Positions 1 to 11,124 of a stretch of DNA of 64,000 nt are shown one piece after another. The DNA is from Paralvinella palmiformis. Taxonomy: Eukaryota > Annelida > Polychaeta > Terebellida > Alvinellidae. Under the pieces are notes generated by a model. The model was not told where the DNA came from and did not search any database. It was given only the letters and a program-made list of their open reading frames with translations. The position numbers were made by a program, and so were the translations under genes. Location: positions 452,545-516,544 of the forward strand of contig JAODUP010000218.1 in assembly GCA_025642065.1 (NCBI GenBank), given 5' to 3'. Position 1 is the first letter of the stretch; each line of letters opens with the position of its first letter.

Positions 1-199
1 TTTCAAATCCTTTCTAAAACACACCTATTCAAGGTTGCTTTCACAGATAAATAATAATTATCGTTTAAATATCTTATAGGATTTTTACAGATATATTGTT
101 TAGTGTATTATATTATTTGTATAACGCATTTGAATGGCTCCTGCTAGTAATTAAGGGTACTTTATTAAATATTCATTATTATTATTATATGTATTATTA

Positions 200-290
200 T
201 TTATATTAATGTGAAAGATGAAGTATCCTTCAGATATAGCTTGATCAGGATTTGAACTTAGGTGATTGAGTTCTATGTTAATGATGATGA
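200..290 (-). mobile_element. tRNA-derived SINE fragment
   Basis: On the minus strand a B-box-like GTTCAAATCC (248-257) is followed by ATATCTGAAGGAT and CTTCATCTTT, the same order of motifs as in the fuller SINE at 55.9-56.1 kb. The A box and tRNA head are missing or diverged and a GAT-rich run lies beside it. This is a degraded copy of that family. Confidence 0.5.
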
Positions 291-1480
291 TTATGCTGAT
301 GATGATGCTGATTATTATGAAGTAAATAGTCTGTAGTTTAATGTTTGTAGTCGTAGATACATCGGAAATCTAAGTTTTAATTCAATTGGTATTTCTTGAA
401 CATCACACTGCCAAATGGCGGTCACTATTTACATTGCAACAGTATGGAAATGAAAGGAGCATGTGACGGATCATTAACTAGGTCATTCCGTGATGTGAAA
501 ATATATTTGTTTAGAATTTAACTTTCAATTAAATTATTGATCCGTTATGATGCCAAGATAACGCTATGATTCACATTCGAGCAGTTTAATGCAACATTAC
601 ACATCTTACGTGTCTTCACCGTGGCATTGAAACACATTTTTAACGAGAAATACAGCTTAGGTAGAACATGAGATTATTTACCTATGGCTATTGTCATTCT
701 GTGCGGGATGTCGCACGTTCGCGCCTTGACCGTGGCACTACAGTAGGAGAAGTTTTTCATCCAACCAGGCAACTGGCAAGGTTTTCTCCACCGGACATCT
801 CATATATTCTAAATTCTAAATTTATTTAGAATTAGTCTCCGTGGGGAAGCTATAAATTTCAGACCATATGCGTCTCCCTCATTTGATGTTGCTAGCCACG
901 TTAAAAACTGCTATTTCGGCCATTATTATTATTATTATTATTATTGTAATTTTTATAATGACAAAGGGTTTATCAATCTTATAATATCGTTCTTTCTCGA
1001 GGATCTATTTAATCTTGGAGAAGTTTGACATCTCATCTTTTGTGTCAGTTAGTATGAGAATAGTGGTCGGTTTCAGACGCAACCGGAATTTCAGTGAAAA
1101 TTATTAGGAGTTATGTATAGTCCTGGAAGTTAAAGGATTTTAATTTGAAGAAATTATATTATTGTCAAATTCTGGGCATTGAATGAAATACTTAAATCAC
1201 CGACTTCTTGTTAAAAGTTATAAACGACTGTGAAGTCAACATACCGGTAAGTATGTAATACAACTTTTTTACGCTATACTGAAAACACTTAAGGAAACAA
1301 ACTTTAACACATGTAAAAATAATCAAAAGTGATTTATTGTCAAAATCATGTTCGATAGAGTACGTGGGAGGGGGGGGGGGATAATCGACATCCATTGAGA
1401 AAGTGAGATGAAAATCCCCAAAATACTGGAATTCGAGCTGTGTCCTGGAGATACATAGCGCTGTACGTCATCGCCTACGC
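291..1480. other. AT-rich non-coding stretch
   Basis: Apart from the LINE 3' fragment inside it, this stretch holds GAT/ATT-rich simple sequence and a G10 run at 1371-1380. The only long open frame (1192-1395, minus) begins with a proline run encoded by the poly-G tract and has no recognisable domain, so no gene is called. Confidence 0.5.
724..930 (+). mobile_element. LINE 3'-end fragment with ATT-repeat tail
   Basis: The motif CCAGGCAACTGGCAAGG with its flanks (about 724-795) matches the reverse complement of 29230-29310, which lies just 3' of an RNase H-bearing LINE relic. The stretch runs into an (ATT)n tract at 922-945, as expected for a 5'-truncated LINE insertion. No coding sequence remains. 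Confidence 0.5.
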
Positions 1481-1830
1481 CACAGGAATCTCCTAGATAT
1501 TATTAATAGTGTAGATCGTTGTCAGTAGCGGAGGCCTCTTCTCTGATAATATTAGACAGTGGTTACTACCTGTAGCTAGTGTCAACCGATGGATGGCTAT
1601 ATAAAGATCCACTAGCAGACATTCTGTCTTTGTAGTCCAACATATATCAATTGCTGCAGCTGTGACAGGTCTGAGGAACTAATATCAATGTACATCTGTA
1701 CAACTGTTATATAGATTCTACGGATCAGATTAAACTTGGAATAAGGAAATATTAAAAGGCCATACTACTTACCAGGTCTGTATACGATTTTGAATTGTTA
1801 TAATTTTCGCAGATTATTATATAGTGTGCT
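1481..1830 (+). promoter_or_regulatory. Putative promoter/5' leader of the GPCR, with TATA box
   Basis: A consensus-like TATATAAAG lies at 1598-1606, with CATTCT about 14 bases downstream (near 1620) as a possible start region. A related segment at about 8620-8940 keeps TATAAAG (8741-8747) and CATTCT at the same spacing, and the similarity continues to a TTTTCGCAG/TTTTCACAG sequence that could be a splice acceptor. The GPCR reading frame starts about 640 bases downstream on the same strand. Its role as the GPCR promoter is inferred from position, and the conserved segment could instead be part of a repeat. Confidence 0.45.
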
Positions 1831-2071
1831 CATGTTGTTGACACATCGGAAACATAATATATATTTTTTTGATTCACATCCCCAAACACATTTATACATA
1901 CATACATACAGTCTAACTGATAATCACTTTTGGGATCGGATTGTTTAAATACAGTGACCATGTTCCAATCAATAATTTGGATGTGTGAAAAGGGAATTTG
2001 TTTTGTCGGTGTAACATGTTACCTTATACGAGTATATATTACTAGACGTATAGCAGTAATACCACCAGCAT

Positions 2072-2080
2072 AGAGAGGGA

Positions 2081-2121
<41 letters not shown>
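2072..2121. repeat. (GA)n microsatellite
   Basis: A nearly pure GA run with a few GGGA interruptions, about 120 bases upstream of the GPCR frame. Confidence 0.95.
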
Positions 2122-2125
<4 letters not shown>

Positions 2126-2239
2126 AGGTGGAGGATATTCTATAACAACGGCATTGACTATTAAATATCAAATATTAAAGAAATTAATCGATCGTTTATG
2201 AAATTATAAATGAGATAAAAATGCAACAATTTTACAATC

Positions 2240-3466
2240 ATGAACTTAAGTTCTTCGCCAAATGTTAGTCAGACGTTATCTTATGTAATGGCAACAAACG
2301 TAGGTGTCACAATGTTCTTGTTATGGATGATTAGTATGTCATTGATCGGAGCCATTGGTAATTCCATCACATTAGCGTGTTATCCACGTAATGCTAACCA
2401 CGGATTCCATACATCAACTTTTGTATTCGTGTTGGCCATTCTGGATCGTGTAGCTTCTGTAATTGTCGTACCATACAGCGTACTCTTTGAATTCAACTAC
2501 GTAACCAACGATATTCTCTGTAAGATATGTGAGTTTATACGTCATCTTACAATTACTACATCACTCTTAATATTTCTCTGTATCGCTATTCAAAGGTTTA
2601 TCGTAATTACAATTGAATCACACAAATTGAAGAAGAACCATGTTTTAATTTTAATTAGCGTGGCATTTTTAACTGGCGTTATTATCTCATTTCCAGTGAT
2701 ATTTGTTTAAAAAGTTTCTGATTTGAATATTCAGCGAGTTACTTTAGTCGAACCGCAGACAAGTTGTAAACCTCTAATAGATCTTTATGTAATGAAGATA
2801 TTCGTTTATATTGTATTCATTCTGTTTATTGTTATCACTCTCAGTTTAATAATATTATACACTGTTATTTATATTACGGTACTGAGCTATCTCTTACGAC
2901 GGCGTAAAGTGATGCCTTTCAACGTGGACACAAGAAAGGAAACCAGATCCAGTTGTGGTCACTTAACCAATCCAGAATGTAACCAACAGAACAAAGAAAT
3001 GGACAAAAAAGAAACGAGAGACCACTTACAGCAAGATGCCAAAGCAAGGAAACGGACACTCCAGATTCCGGATCATGTGGGAAGTAGAGACAATCAACAA
3101 CTACAAAGGGCAACAACATCTTTTGTTCAGAATATTCAACAAAAGTCACGTGATCAAGGACAAAATGATGAAAGGCCCGGAGAGAAAGGACGAACAATTC
3201 CAGTGTCCAGTTATCTAACCAAACGTCAATCACTTTTTCAACATTGAGCGTTTATAAATCAGGTTCGAGGAGCAACAATGCTGTTCAGTGTTACGGTGAT
3301 CTTTCTTGTCACATGGATTCCATTCTGGTTGACCAAGTTAAGGGTTTTAGTCTATAATCCAGTATTACATTATTTGTTCTTTTTTAATCATTCCACTAAC
3401 ATATTTGTGTATTTATTTTATAGGAAACAATTCAGAAAGAATGTCAATAGAAAATGTAGACGTTGA
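2240..3466 (+). pseudogene. Rhodopsin-class (class A) GPCR, two in-frame stops
   Basis: A single-exon seven-transmembrane receptor readable in one frame for 408 codons. The N-terminus has sequons NLS and NVS. TM1 carries GAIGN (N41, position 1.50), TM2 carries LAILD (D69, 2.50), TM3 follows a cysteine pair (94/97) and ends in AIQRF, where Gln replaces Asp of DRY. TM5 is followed by a third intracellular loop of over 100 charged residues. TM6 has VTWIPFW (W/P of CWxP) and TM7 has NIFVY in place of NPxxY, then a basic tail FYRKQFRKN. TAA at 2708-2710 (after TM4) and TGA at 3245-3247 (before TM6) interrupt the frame, with no frameshift. The Met at 2240 gives a normal-length N-terminus. The ligand class cannot be told. 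A recent pseudogene is the simplest reading; stop recoding or a base error is possible. Confidence 0.85.
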
Positions 3467-3595
3467 TATTACTAATATTTATAGTATCATTGAAGAGTAA
3501 CAATTATATAATTAAAATATAATGTTATTAATCGTAATTTTTATTTAGTTGAAAAGGTTGTACAGCTTTGTAGATAACCTGGAACTAGTTTTATA

Positions 3596-3645
3596 ACACA
3601 CGCAAGCACACACGCACACACACACACGCACACACACACACACAC
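3596..3645. repeat. (AC)n microsatellite
   Basis: CA repeat with occasional CG steps, directly before the 3646-4110 repeat module. In other copies of that module family a (GT)n tract occupies the equivalent junction. Confidence 0.95.
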
Positions 3646-4112
3646 TATCAATACGTGGAGGTATGAAACATTTTATTTTTAGATTAATGTATGTATAGTT
3701 GTAGTTATATTTAGATTTATGGATGTAGGTCTCGAAGAATGTTTAGATATGTTGATGCTCTGTGCCTGTTGCCTCTTACTATGTACCCTAAAACGCACAT
3801 TGCCGTGCCAGACATCTTATCTATTTCCATCCAGATTCCTTATTACACCAATGTAAGAAAGTTATGTCGTTATTACAACATGTTTGAGTTTATTAGCTTT
3901 GTTATGTATAATGTAGAATCTATATTGTTGTCCTCTTATTTGGTCTGGCGAAGCGACCTATTAATTCAGACAATGCTGCTTGATGGATTTATACTCCTGG
4001 AGTCGTTTGTTACTCCGGCAGGCATCTCCATGGGTATTAAGCTGCGGACAGAATTTTTCCCATATTATGAGTAATTAGATTACACTGATATAGGAATTTT
4101 TAAATGTATAGC
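3646..4112 (+). repeat. Modules related to alpha and beta repeats
   Basis: About 3646-3800 is the reverse complement of 31380-31525, and its CTCTGTGCCTGTTGCCTC motif is the inverse of the start of the alpha unit at 15751 and 17445. About 3940-4060 is the reverse complement of 15520-15635 (beta; shared motif ACTCCTGGAGTCGTTTG). The 111-residue open frame at 3739-4074 lies wholly inside these repeats and has no recognisable domain, so it is not called as a gene. Confidence 0.75.
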
Positions 4113-5633
4113 TATTATAATCCCGATGTATCATTTGCAGTATCGAAGATCTGCCTCAAATCCACTGTTCTCGACCATGTTCAAATAGACCAAGCGGATA
4201 GGCGCTTTAATTTTAACCCCACCACACCTAAATGCATATATTTAGGAACGTTAAATGTGGGGTGGTTGAACATTCCTTTACTGATGAACGGAAACATATG
4301 AGGAATAGCTGTTACGTTTGAGTAAATCATAGTAATTACTCAGGTTTGAGACGATATTTCGTTCTAGTCCAGTAATAATCGATTGTGCAGTATTCTACTT
4401 TGTTTGTTTGAGCTAAATCACTTCACTGCTTCCATATGGAGTTGGTGTACATTGTCTCACGTGGTCAACAAACTGTAATGTTTGTTAACATGCTGAGGGG
4501 CTATTAAATGCACTAATGTTAGAGAATGATTTGTGCCGCCAGACCATTCCGATGTCTATCGATGGGATTCATATAGGTAGGATTTGTTTAGTTATTCGAA
4601 CTCAGAATAAAGCATCTGCGGTGTCGAAATCCTTTTTTATATAGGTTTCTTTTGGACCACACAAGATTTCCGTTGAATGTAAACTCTTGTGTCAAATTAG
4701 ATATCTGATGTATATAGTACGTTATCGTTGAACCACACGCACCTGTTGTTTACTGCGAGCTGTGGTGTCAAATGGTAAATATTACTTGCTGCTGCTTTTG
4801 TACGTAGCCTGCATGTAGCCCTTTCCTGTTGGTGTGACATATATGTCACGTAGGAAAAGCGAATTAGCTGGTCCCCACAGGCTGATGAGTAGCCCAGATA
4901 CATTTATAGGTACACGTATATGGCTTATTATAGAACATGAAAACAGCTGATAAATTTAACATAATGTGCTCCTATCTTTTAATGTATGCTAGAAATCTTG
5001 TTGTGTATCTCGGCTTTGTTTTTATCATTAATGAAACTTTTGATATTAATACTCTGACATGATAATTGATGAGGATACTTCTTCATTCTGTTCGTATTAT
5101 CTGCGACCATTTTAAATTTACATTAGTAATTGGCATAAAATACCAAAAGAATAGCCGGATTATGATGTCATTGAAATGTTTCAGATGCTTTGCTGATACC
5201 TCAAATATTTTACACCAAGGATGATCTCCATAAAATATAGCCGTAAAAGACATATCTGTCTTATATTTAACATTTTAACAAATTCTATTTAAATCTTCGG
5301 ATAAATAAAAAGAGTGGCTTTAGTGAGTTTTCTGTATATTTATAATATATCTTAATGCTTATAGCAACATTTGAAAATGACATAGTAGGCTAAACTTACG
5401 TATGAATATCTTCTGAGAATACTTTGTGACAGCATTTGCTGATTCATTTCCCAGTTCATCTTCACTAGTTCAAATGAGTTTAATGCCAAATTTAAGCTTA
5501 GCATTAACTCTAGTTTTCGTGTAGGCAGCACATTCTTGGTCATGGGTTCAAGCTCAATAATTAAAGGATATATTTGATGCTATTCTCCTCATCAACCAGA
5601 TATTTTCAAATTGAAATGTTTCAGGTTAACATT
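4113..5633 (+). repeat. Block A repeat, copy 1
   Basis: About 1.5 kb that is near-identical by eye to 12327-13751 in the same orientation, from TCGAAGATCTGCCTC to TTTCAGGTTAACATT. This copy retains about 95 bases near 5395-5490 that copy 2 lacks. A diverged inverted piece (about 4450-4905) recurs at 31540-32037. Short open frames inside are not conserved between copies. No terminal inverted repeat or coding capacity was found; a non-autonomous element or segmental duplication is likely. Confidence 0.9.
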
Positions 5634-6149
5634 AATATCAGTAACGGTCTGAGTCACACAATTAACCCTATAAGAAATCTTGAGGAATTCATAATATTGA
5701 TATTTGATTACGAGAAGTCAGTATTCAGGGGCGGATCCAGGATATTTTGCTTGGGTGGGGTTGGATCTAAGCAGGGGCGAAGACATCATGCTAGTCACGA
5801 AGTGTCGAGGACGGGGTGGGCGTTGGAAGAAAAATGGAAATCAAATAATGCTTCTGAAGCATTACAAAATCCAAATGTTTCAAGTGTATATGGTGTATAA
5901 ATACTGGCAAAAGTAGACATTCCTGTTCAGAAATCCCCACGGTATGAGACTTGGTGATTAGTTCAGTGTATATACAGATTGTTTGGATTATTGGGGGTAC
6001 TCGAATTATTACTAGAAACGTGAAACTGTCCCCAGTCTTCAAGTAGCTTATCATAGTTTGAGTCACTAAACTATTTAGTAAGCAGACTTACCATTTAAGT
6101 GCATAATTATGAGAAATAAACAATGATATGTATAATATTTATTACCTCA
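5634..6149. other. Non-coding; possible DNA-transposon end at 5726
   Basis: CAGGGGCGGATCCAGGATAT at about 5727 resembles a terminal motif that I associate with DNA transposons in animal genomes, though no partner terminus was found. Overlapping open frames here (5574-5916) are low-complexity and unconserved. Otherwise nothing recognisable. Confidence 0.3.
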
Positions 6150-7060
6150 TGTAAATCTATATCAGTTAGTCCAAAAGGCGTCTAGCGTGTTCTTTAATGA
6201 AACTATCTGCAATTTGCTTGGAATCGATGTGTTTACTGTAATACATTTTCATTAATGTTACGCCAGAAAACCTTGTGTGAGCCATCCAGAAATGGCTTTT
6301 GATTTGCCTCAACATATAGAAACTACGCTATGCCTCCGCATATTTCGCAGGCAGAGTACATCCTAATACCAGTATAATTCCTATGTTAGGAAAAATATCT
6401 GGATCTGTAGAAACTAATGATTTCATCAAATGATCAGGCAAATCAGCTCTGTCAGACTGCCTGGACAAAGTACTGAACTATCTGAATATCTCGTTATTTA
6501 ATGACCTCGGAGTTGGCGGGTCGTCATACCATGATTCGAATTGCTCTGGGGAGGTATCCTTAGTATGATCATTAAAGATGGTATTAGACTCAGAAAAGCA
6601 ATCAGTGGTCGGCGGTTGTCTCCAGGGAAACAGTTCTGCAATCGTTGCAGTAAGATATCAATAGAATGAATACCAATTGATCTATTGTAATAAAGAAGAG
6701 GTGTGCCATCAGGTACATTCGACCTATTCCTTGGAATCCTTAGTATTTCCTCTTCGGTACATATATATGAAGCCAGCTGGTTTGCTTCGTCGTACCATCT
6801 CCAGAATGCTACACTGTGTATGCCTCAAAGACGTCAATATGTCTTCTCTGTAGTTCAGGTGACACTCCTTTGAAATAATTCAAACTATTCTTCGGTACTG
6901 TGGAGTAAACAATAACGCTAAAATACCATGAACCGTACTCTTGATGTCGCTATCCCAATTCGAACAACTTTCATTAACCTCTAGATAAATATGTGGATTA
7001 ACCATAGCATCAAGGCAAGTGAGTACTGGGGAAATATTGTTTTAGGAATATTTGCCTTGT
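6150..7060 (-). mobile_element. hAT transposase relic (ZMYM / 52-kDa-repressor-like type)
   Basis: Minus-strand translation in shifting frames recovers ordered pieces of an hAT-family transposase: a segment with ESCSNWDSDIKSTVHGIL (about 6950-7010), LNYFKGVSPELQRRHIDV, RSIGIHSIDILLQRLQNCF (near 6640-6700), and a C-terminal dimerisation region with LPAKYAEA then RSFYMLRQIKSHF (near 6270-6350) followed by SFIKEHARRLFG. This order matches the ZMYM-type hAT proteins with a C-terminal hATC domain. Several frameshifts and stops, including one inside the usual SAERSFS-like motif, show it is dead. No terminal repeats were identified. Confidence 0.7.
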
Positions 7061-7744
7061 CGGACAACTGTAAAAAGTGTACTTACTAAGTTATTATTTA
7101 ACAGATAAATCACAATTATACTTCATTTTATACTAAATATAGTTGTGATTTGTCTGTTAAACAACAAAGCTATCAGACAATGCTATCAGACACACATTAC
7201 GGAATGGTCGAATGCCAGTGGTATTGATTAGGTTACTAGGGAGTTGGATCAAGTGTTTTAGCTGTTCTAAAAATATTACCTCAAGTGGATTAAGTCGGAC
7301 TGAGAAGTATGATTATATAATGTTACCTGTTAGGGAACTACAATGGCCTATACTGTAGAAAAAGAATACAATCCTCCTGTGTATAGTAAGAGGAATAAAA
7401 GATGTTCAATAACTGAAATATGATTTCTCTGATTTTAGACGACATCCTTCAATACGTCTCCTGATCCTTAATATTTCTGGAAATAATAATATAACTGTGT
7501 ATTTGTTTGTTTTGTTTCTTTAGTACAGCAGATATACGTCTACCATAATAATACTCCTCGCCGTACATGTTAGAACATGAATTGGTTTTCCAAGGTCAAA
7601 CTTTGCCCGATCTTTTGTGAAATACTTAGCATAATCTTTCATGATTTTCTAGGTAGAATAGTTTTTTTTAAAGCTTTATAATCCTATTTTTAGAATGATG
7701 ACAAATGTGATAGTCCATAGAACCTGATAAATGCGCTGCCGAAC

Positions 7745-7807
<63 letters not shown>

Positions 7808-8619
7808 TTAAAACTAAAAAACACAAGTTTACAAAAGATAATAAAGTTAACCTGATATTAATGTTTAAATATCACATGATCTTTGCGACATTAGTTTTTA
7901 TTCGGTTCGGGGTAATTCAAAACTGCTTCACAAATTGCCTTTAACAGCCAAAATAAGCTAAATATCGTCAGACAATCAGATTTAAGTTGTCTACACAAAC
8001 TGTCTGTTGTCAAAAATATATACCTAGATACTTTGATAAATGATATGAAATCGAGCTATTTAGGGCATCTACCAAAGAGAAATATAATTAGTTCTATTTT
8101 CTATTTCTAAGAATGTCTCGTATTTGTAAGTTTGCTTCATCGAAACTTATCACGGATATGTTAATATATAGTATTATCACCAACGTCATTCTCATTATCG
8201 TAGTCATTGTCATTCATGTTATGGTTATCTTCTTCGGGAACGTCATAGATTATGATCTTCAGTAGGTAGACTTTAAATTTGTTTTGAGTTGGTATTTACA
8301 GCAGGCCATGGATACCGGCGAACAAACATGTAGATACGCGCCTCTGTGCGTATGTGCGCGCGAACGTACGAATTTTCTTCGCATTTTATATACACGCATC
8401 ATTATTACAATTAACGTGATATATTTAAAGGCTGTGTCTCCAAATTCACAGCCAGAATGATATATTTGAAATGATGAGTAAAATCAAATTGAGAGTGATT
8501 AGTCTGTATAGTCTGTATAACCTGATTGGTATTCAATCCCGGAACATCCGGTCTATCCCACAAGGACAGGTAACACAGGTATTCGACCTGGAGTTGATTT
8601 TCGCAGTGCATCATTCTTT
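7061..8619. other. Non-coding stretch with (AT)n tract
   Basis: Contains the AT microsatellite at 7747-7804, a complementary pair around 7100-7150 (AACAGATAAATCACAA against TTGTGATTTGTCTGTT) that could form a long hairpin, and an alternating purine-pyrimidine run near 8338-8371. No coding signal was seen. Confidence 0.45.
7747..7804. repeat. (AT)n microsatellite
   Basis: Uninterrupted AT dinucleotide array of about 29 units. Confidence 0.97.
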
Positions 8620-8940
8620 TTGTTATGTGAATGTCCTAGATATTATTAATAGTCTAGATCGTTGTCAGTAGCGAGGAGCTCTTCTCTTATAATATGAGAC
8701 AGTGGCAACTACCTATAGCTAGTGTCATCTGATACCTAAATATAAAGATACATCAGCAAACATTCTATTTCTATAATAAAACATAAATCAGCGGCTGTAG
8801 CAGTAGCAGGATTGTGTAGTTGATAACTAATGTAGGGATTCCTTAGCCAGCATATAAACCTGGATTATGTACAGACTTAAAAGACATATCGGGTCTTTAT
8901 GTGATTTTGAATAATTCGAATTTTCACAGTTTTCTCCTAT
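8620..8940 (+). repeat. Diverged copy of the GPCR upstream segment
   Basis: Aligns with 1481-1830: shared TAGATATTATTAATAGT, GATCGTTGTCAGTAGCG, GCTAGTGTCA, TATAAAG, CATTCT and ATTTTCACAG in the same order. No receptor frame follows; the next kilobase has only short open frames. It could be the front end of a lost tandem receptor copy, or a repeat inserted at both places. Confidence 0.7.
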
Positions 8941-9709
8941 TTTCGACAAATAGGGACAAATATCACTTGTTATGTATGTGTTCGTGTGTTTTCTCGACAT
9001 GTAAATACAGAAATGATTATTTGAAATACATATTTGTTTTATAATACTATATATTATATAACATGTTATATTATATAATATCTTAAACAACATGAGTTGC
9101 ACAGAGAGGCTTACCCTCAAAAGAGATTTAAAATATGCTCTAATTCATATAGCACAAACACAGTTTATAAATAAATACACAGTTACAGTGGTTTATAGAT
9201 ATTGTAAATAGGCTAATTTAAATAAGTGGACTTTAAAAATAACCTCAAGTGTTTCTTAATCTGCTGTATGCTTAATTCGATCAATCAGCTTATTCCACAG
9301 CTTTAATGCCTAAATTATATCTCTGTTTAGCTGCTTGGCAAGAAGAAGATTATGATAGTAGTAGCCTCACTGGTATATACCTTTGAATCACACTACTCAT
9401 ATAGATTGGTGCTATTTCAATCAGTAAATTGAATGTGGGAAACCCGATCTGGTAGAGTGATTTGAAATATTGAGGAAAATATTATAAATGAATCAAATTC
9501 GGTGTCATATGTTCACTTTTGTGAGTTTGTATAATCAGACGTACAGCCCAGTTCTGCACTGGGTAGGTAATTTATTTGAGAGAATGAGAAAGAGAGAGAA
9601 TATTATACATTGACGCAATTCAGTTAAAAATATAAGTCCTTAGACTAAATTCTTGCATGATTAATTGTTTTATTACTTTCCAATAAACCCTCAGTTCCGC
9701 AGAGTAGCA

Positions 9710-9772
<63 letters not shown>

Positions 9773-11124
9773 AACACACACGCATTAACAAATTTCGATA
9801 CAAAAAATAAAAAGCAAAACAAATACGAACAAACGTTACACTACCTAGTAAAATAATTAACATTAGCTAGATTTATAAAGATTTATAAAGTACCATCATC
9901 TTTAATCATTATACTAAAAGTTGATTATGTCAAATCTCAGCTTAGCACGAAAAGTTTGCAGTCATTAAAATGAAACAATCGATTAATATTTGTTTTGAAA
10001 TTAACTGGACAGAGTCCGCGTTTTATCTTCATTCTTGGATAATAACCATTCACCACGCTTACTTCTATTGTATCGACATTTGAACACCTGAGTAAACCTG
10101 TTTGACCTTTTTACAGATAAATTCTTGTTATAAAAAGGTTTGTTTTGACACTTACTATTTACTATTTACACTTACTAAATCGCGTTAACATGACAGCTTC
10201 AGGTGTCGACTGTTTACGGTTATCTAAGAGCCAATGAAAAAGTAACGAGCCCTCCAAAGTGCAGCTGCTAGAGAGTATTCCGCTGAGACCTCTAAGTCAG
10301 ACTTACCCGTGTCGGTGAAATGCTTCTTCTGATAATAGTTCTTCTACGTGAAGTCCCATCTCAGCTATATAGACCAGGTGTGCCTAATGCTCATACGAAA
10401 GTAACAATTCACTGATCTTACCAGTTCATGAATCACAAAATAAGCAGCTTCTACTACTGAGATTGACTGCCATACTATGCCTTATGTCTTATAATGAGTG
10501 GTATTTATCGTAAAAACGTGTTTTTCTCTATGTGATTCACAGGTTAAGGTGAGTGAGTGAGAGAGTAAATGAGAAAGTATTTTGATTGGCCTCAGTTACA
10601 CGTTCTAGATCTGGTTAGAGTTAAAGATCAAACAAGATGCAGCACAGTAAAGTATTTAGTTTCCGCTTGATAGTTCGTCATGGATTCGTTGGATTCGAAC
10701 CTAGATTTCTATCAATCAACCTTATAATTCTACTAGGGAGACATCATACCCCAAAAACGATAATACATTATCTTATCCAAATATCTTGAGTAGCTCATAT
10801 TCTTCATAATTAAAAACCTCTACCATAAGCTAATGTTATATATATAAAACATATAAAAACAAATCAGTAATAGACAAAATGGATAAAGTCATTATCTCAA
10901 TGTATTCTAGGTTAACATCGTTCTCACATCTAATTTTTCTACTTTCCATTTTTCAACATGCTTGAGTATTCTGACCGTTTAGTTTTTATCTTATGTTAGA
11001 GAGGATGAACGTTTAAATAATTGATTTTGTTTCGGCTGATATGATTCCTCAGCATTGGCACGTGAACGAATGTCGAGCCCGATAACATAATATAATTTAA
11101 TTTATATATTCTATTCAGACATAT
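8941..11124. other. Non-coding stretch
   Basis: Holds an AT array at 9712-9769 and a short GTGAGTGA run near 10550. The open frames at 9645-9863 are translations of the AT array. No protein homology, RNA gene or repeat copy within the window was recognised. Confidence 0.4.
9712..9769. repeat. (AT)n microsatellite
   Basis: Uninterrupted AT array of about 29 units. Confidence 0.97.

Noticed and set aside
2919..3233. 104-codon minus-strand frame inside the GPCR
   Set aside because: Antisense shadow of the charged third intracellular loop.
4104..4301. Plus-strand frame also present at 12307-12516
   Set aside because: It lies in block A and the shared part reflects duplication; starts and upstream residues differ between copies.
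9645..9863. Open frames on both strands rich in Ile-Tyr
   Set aside because: They are translations of the (AT)n microsatellite.
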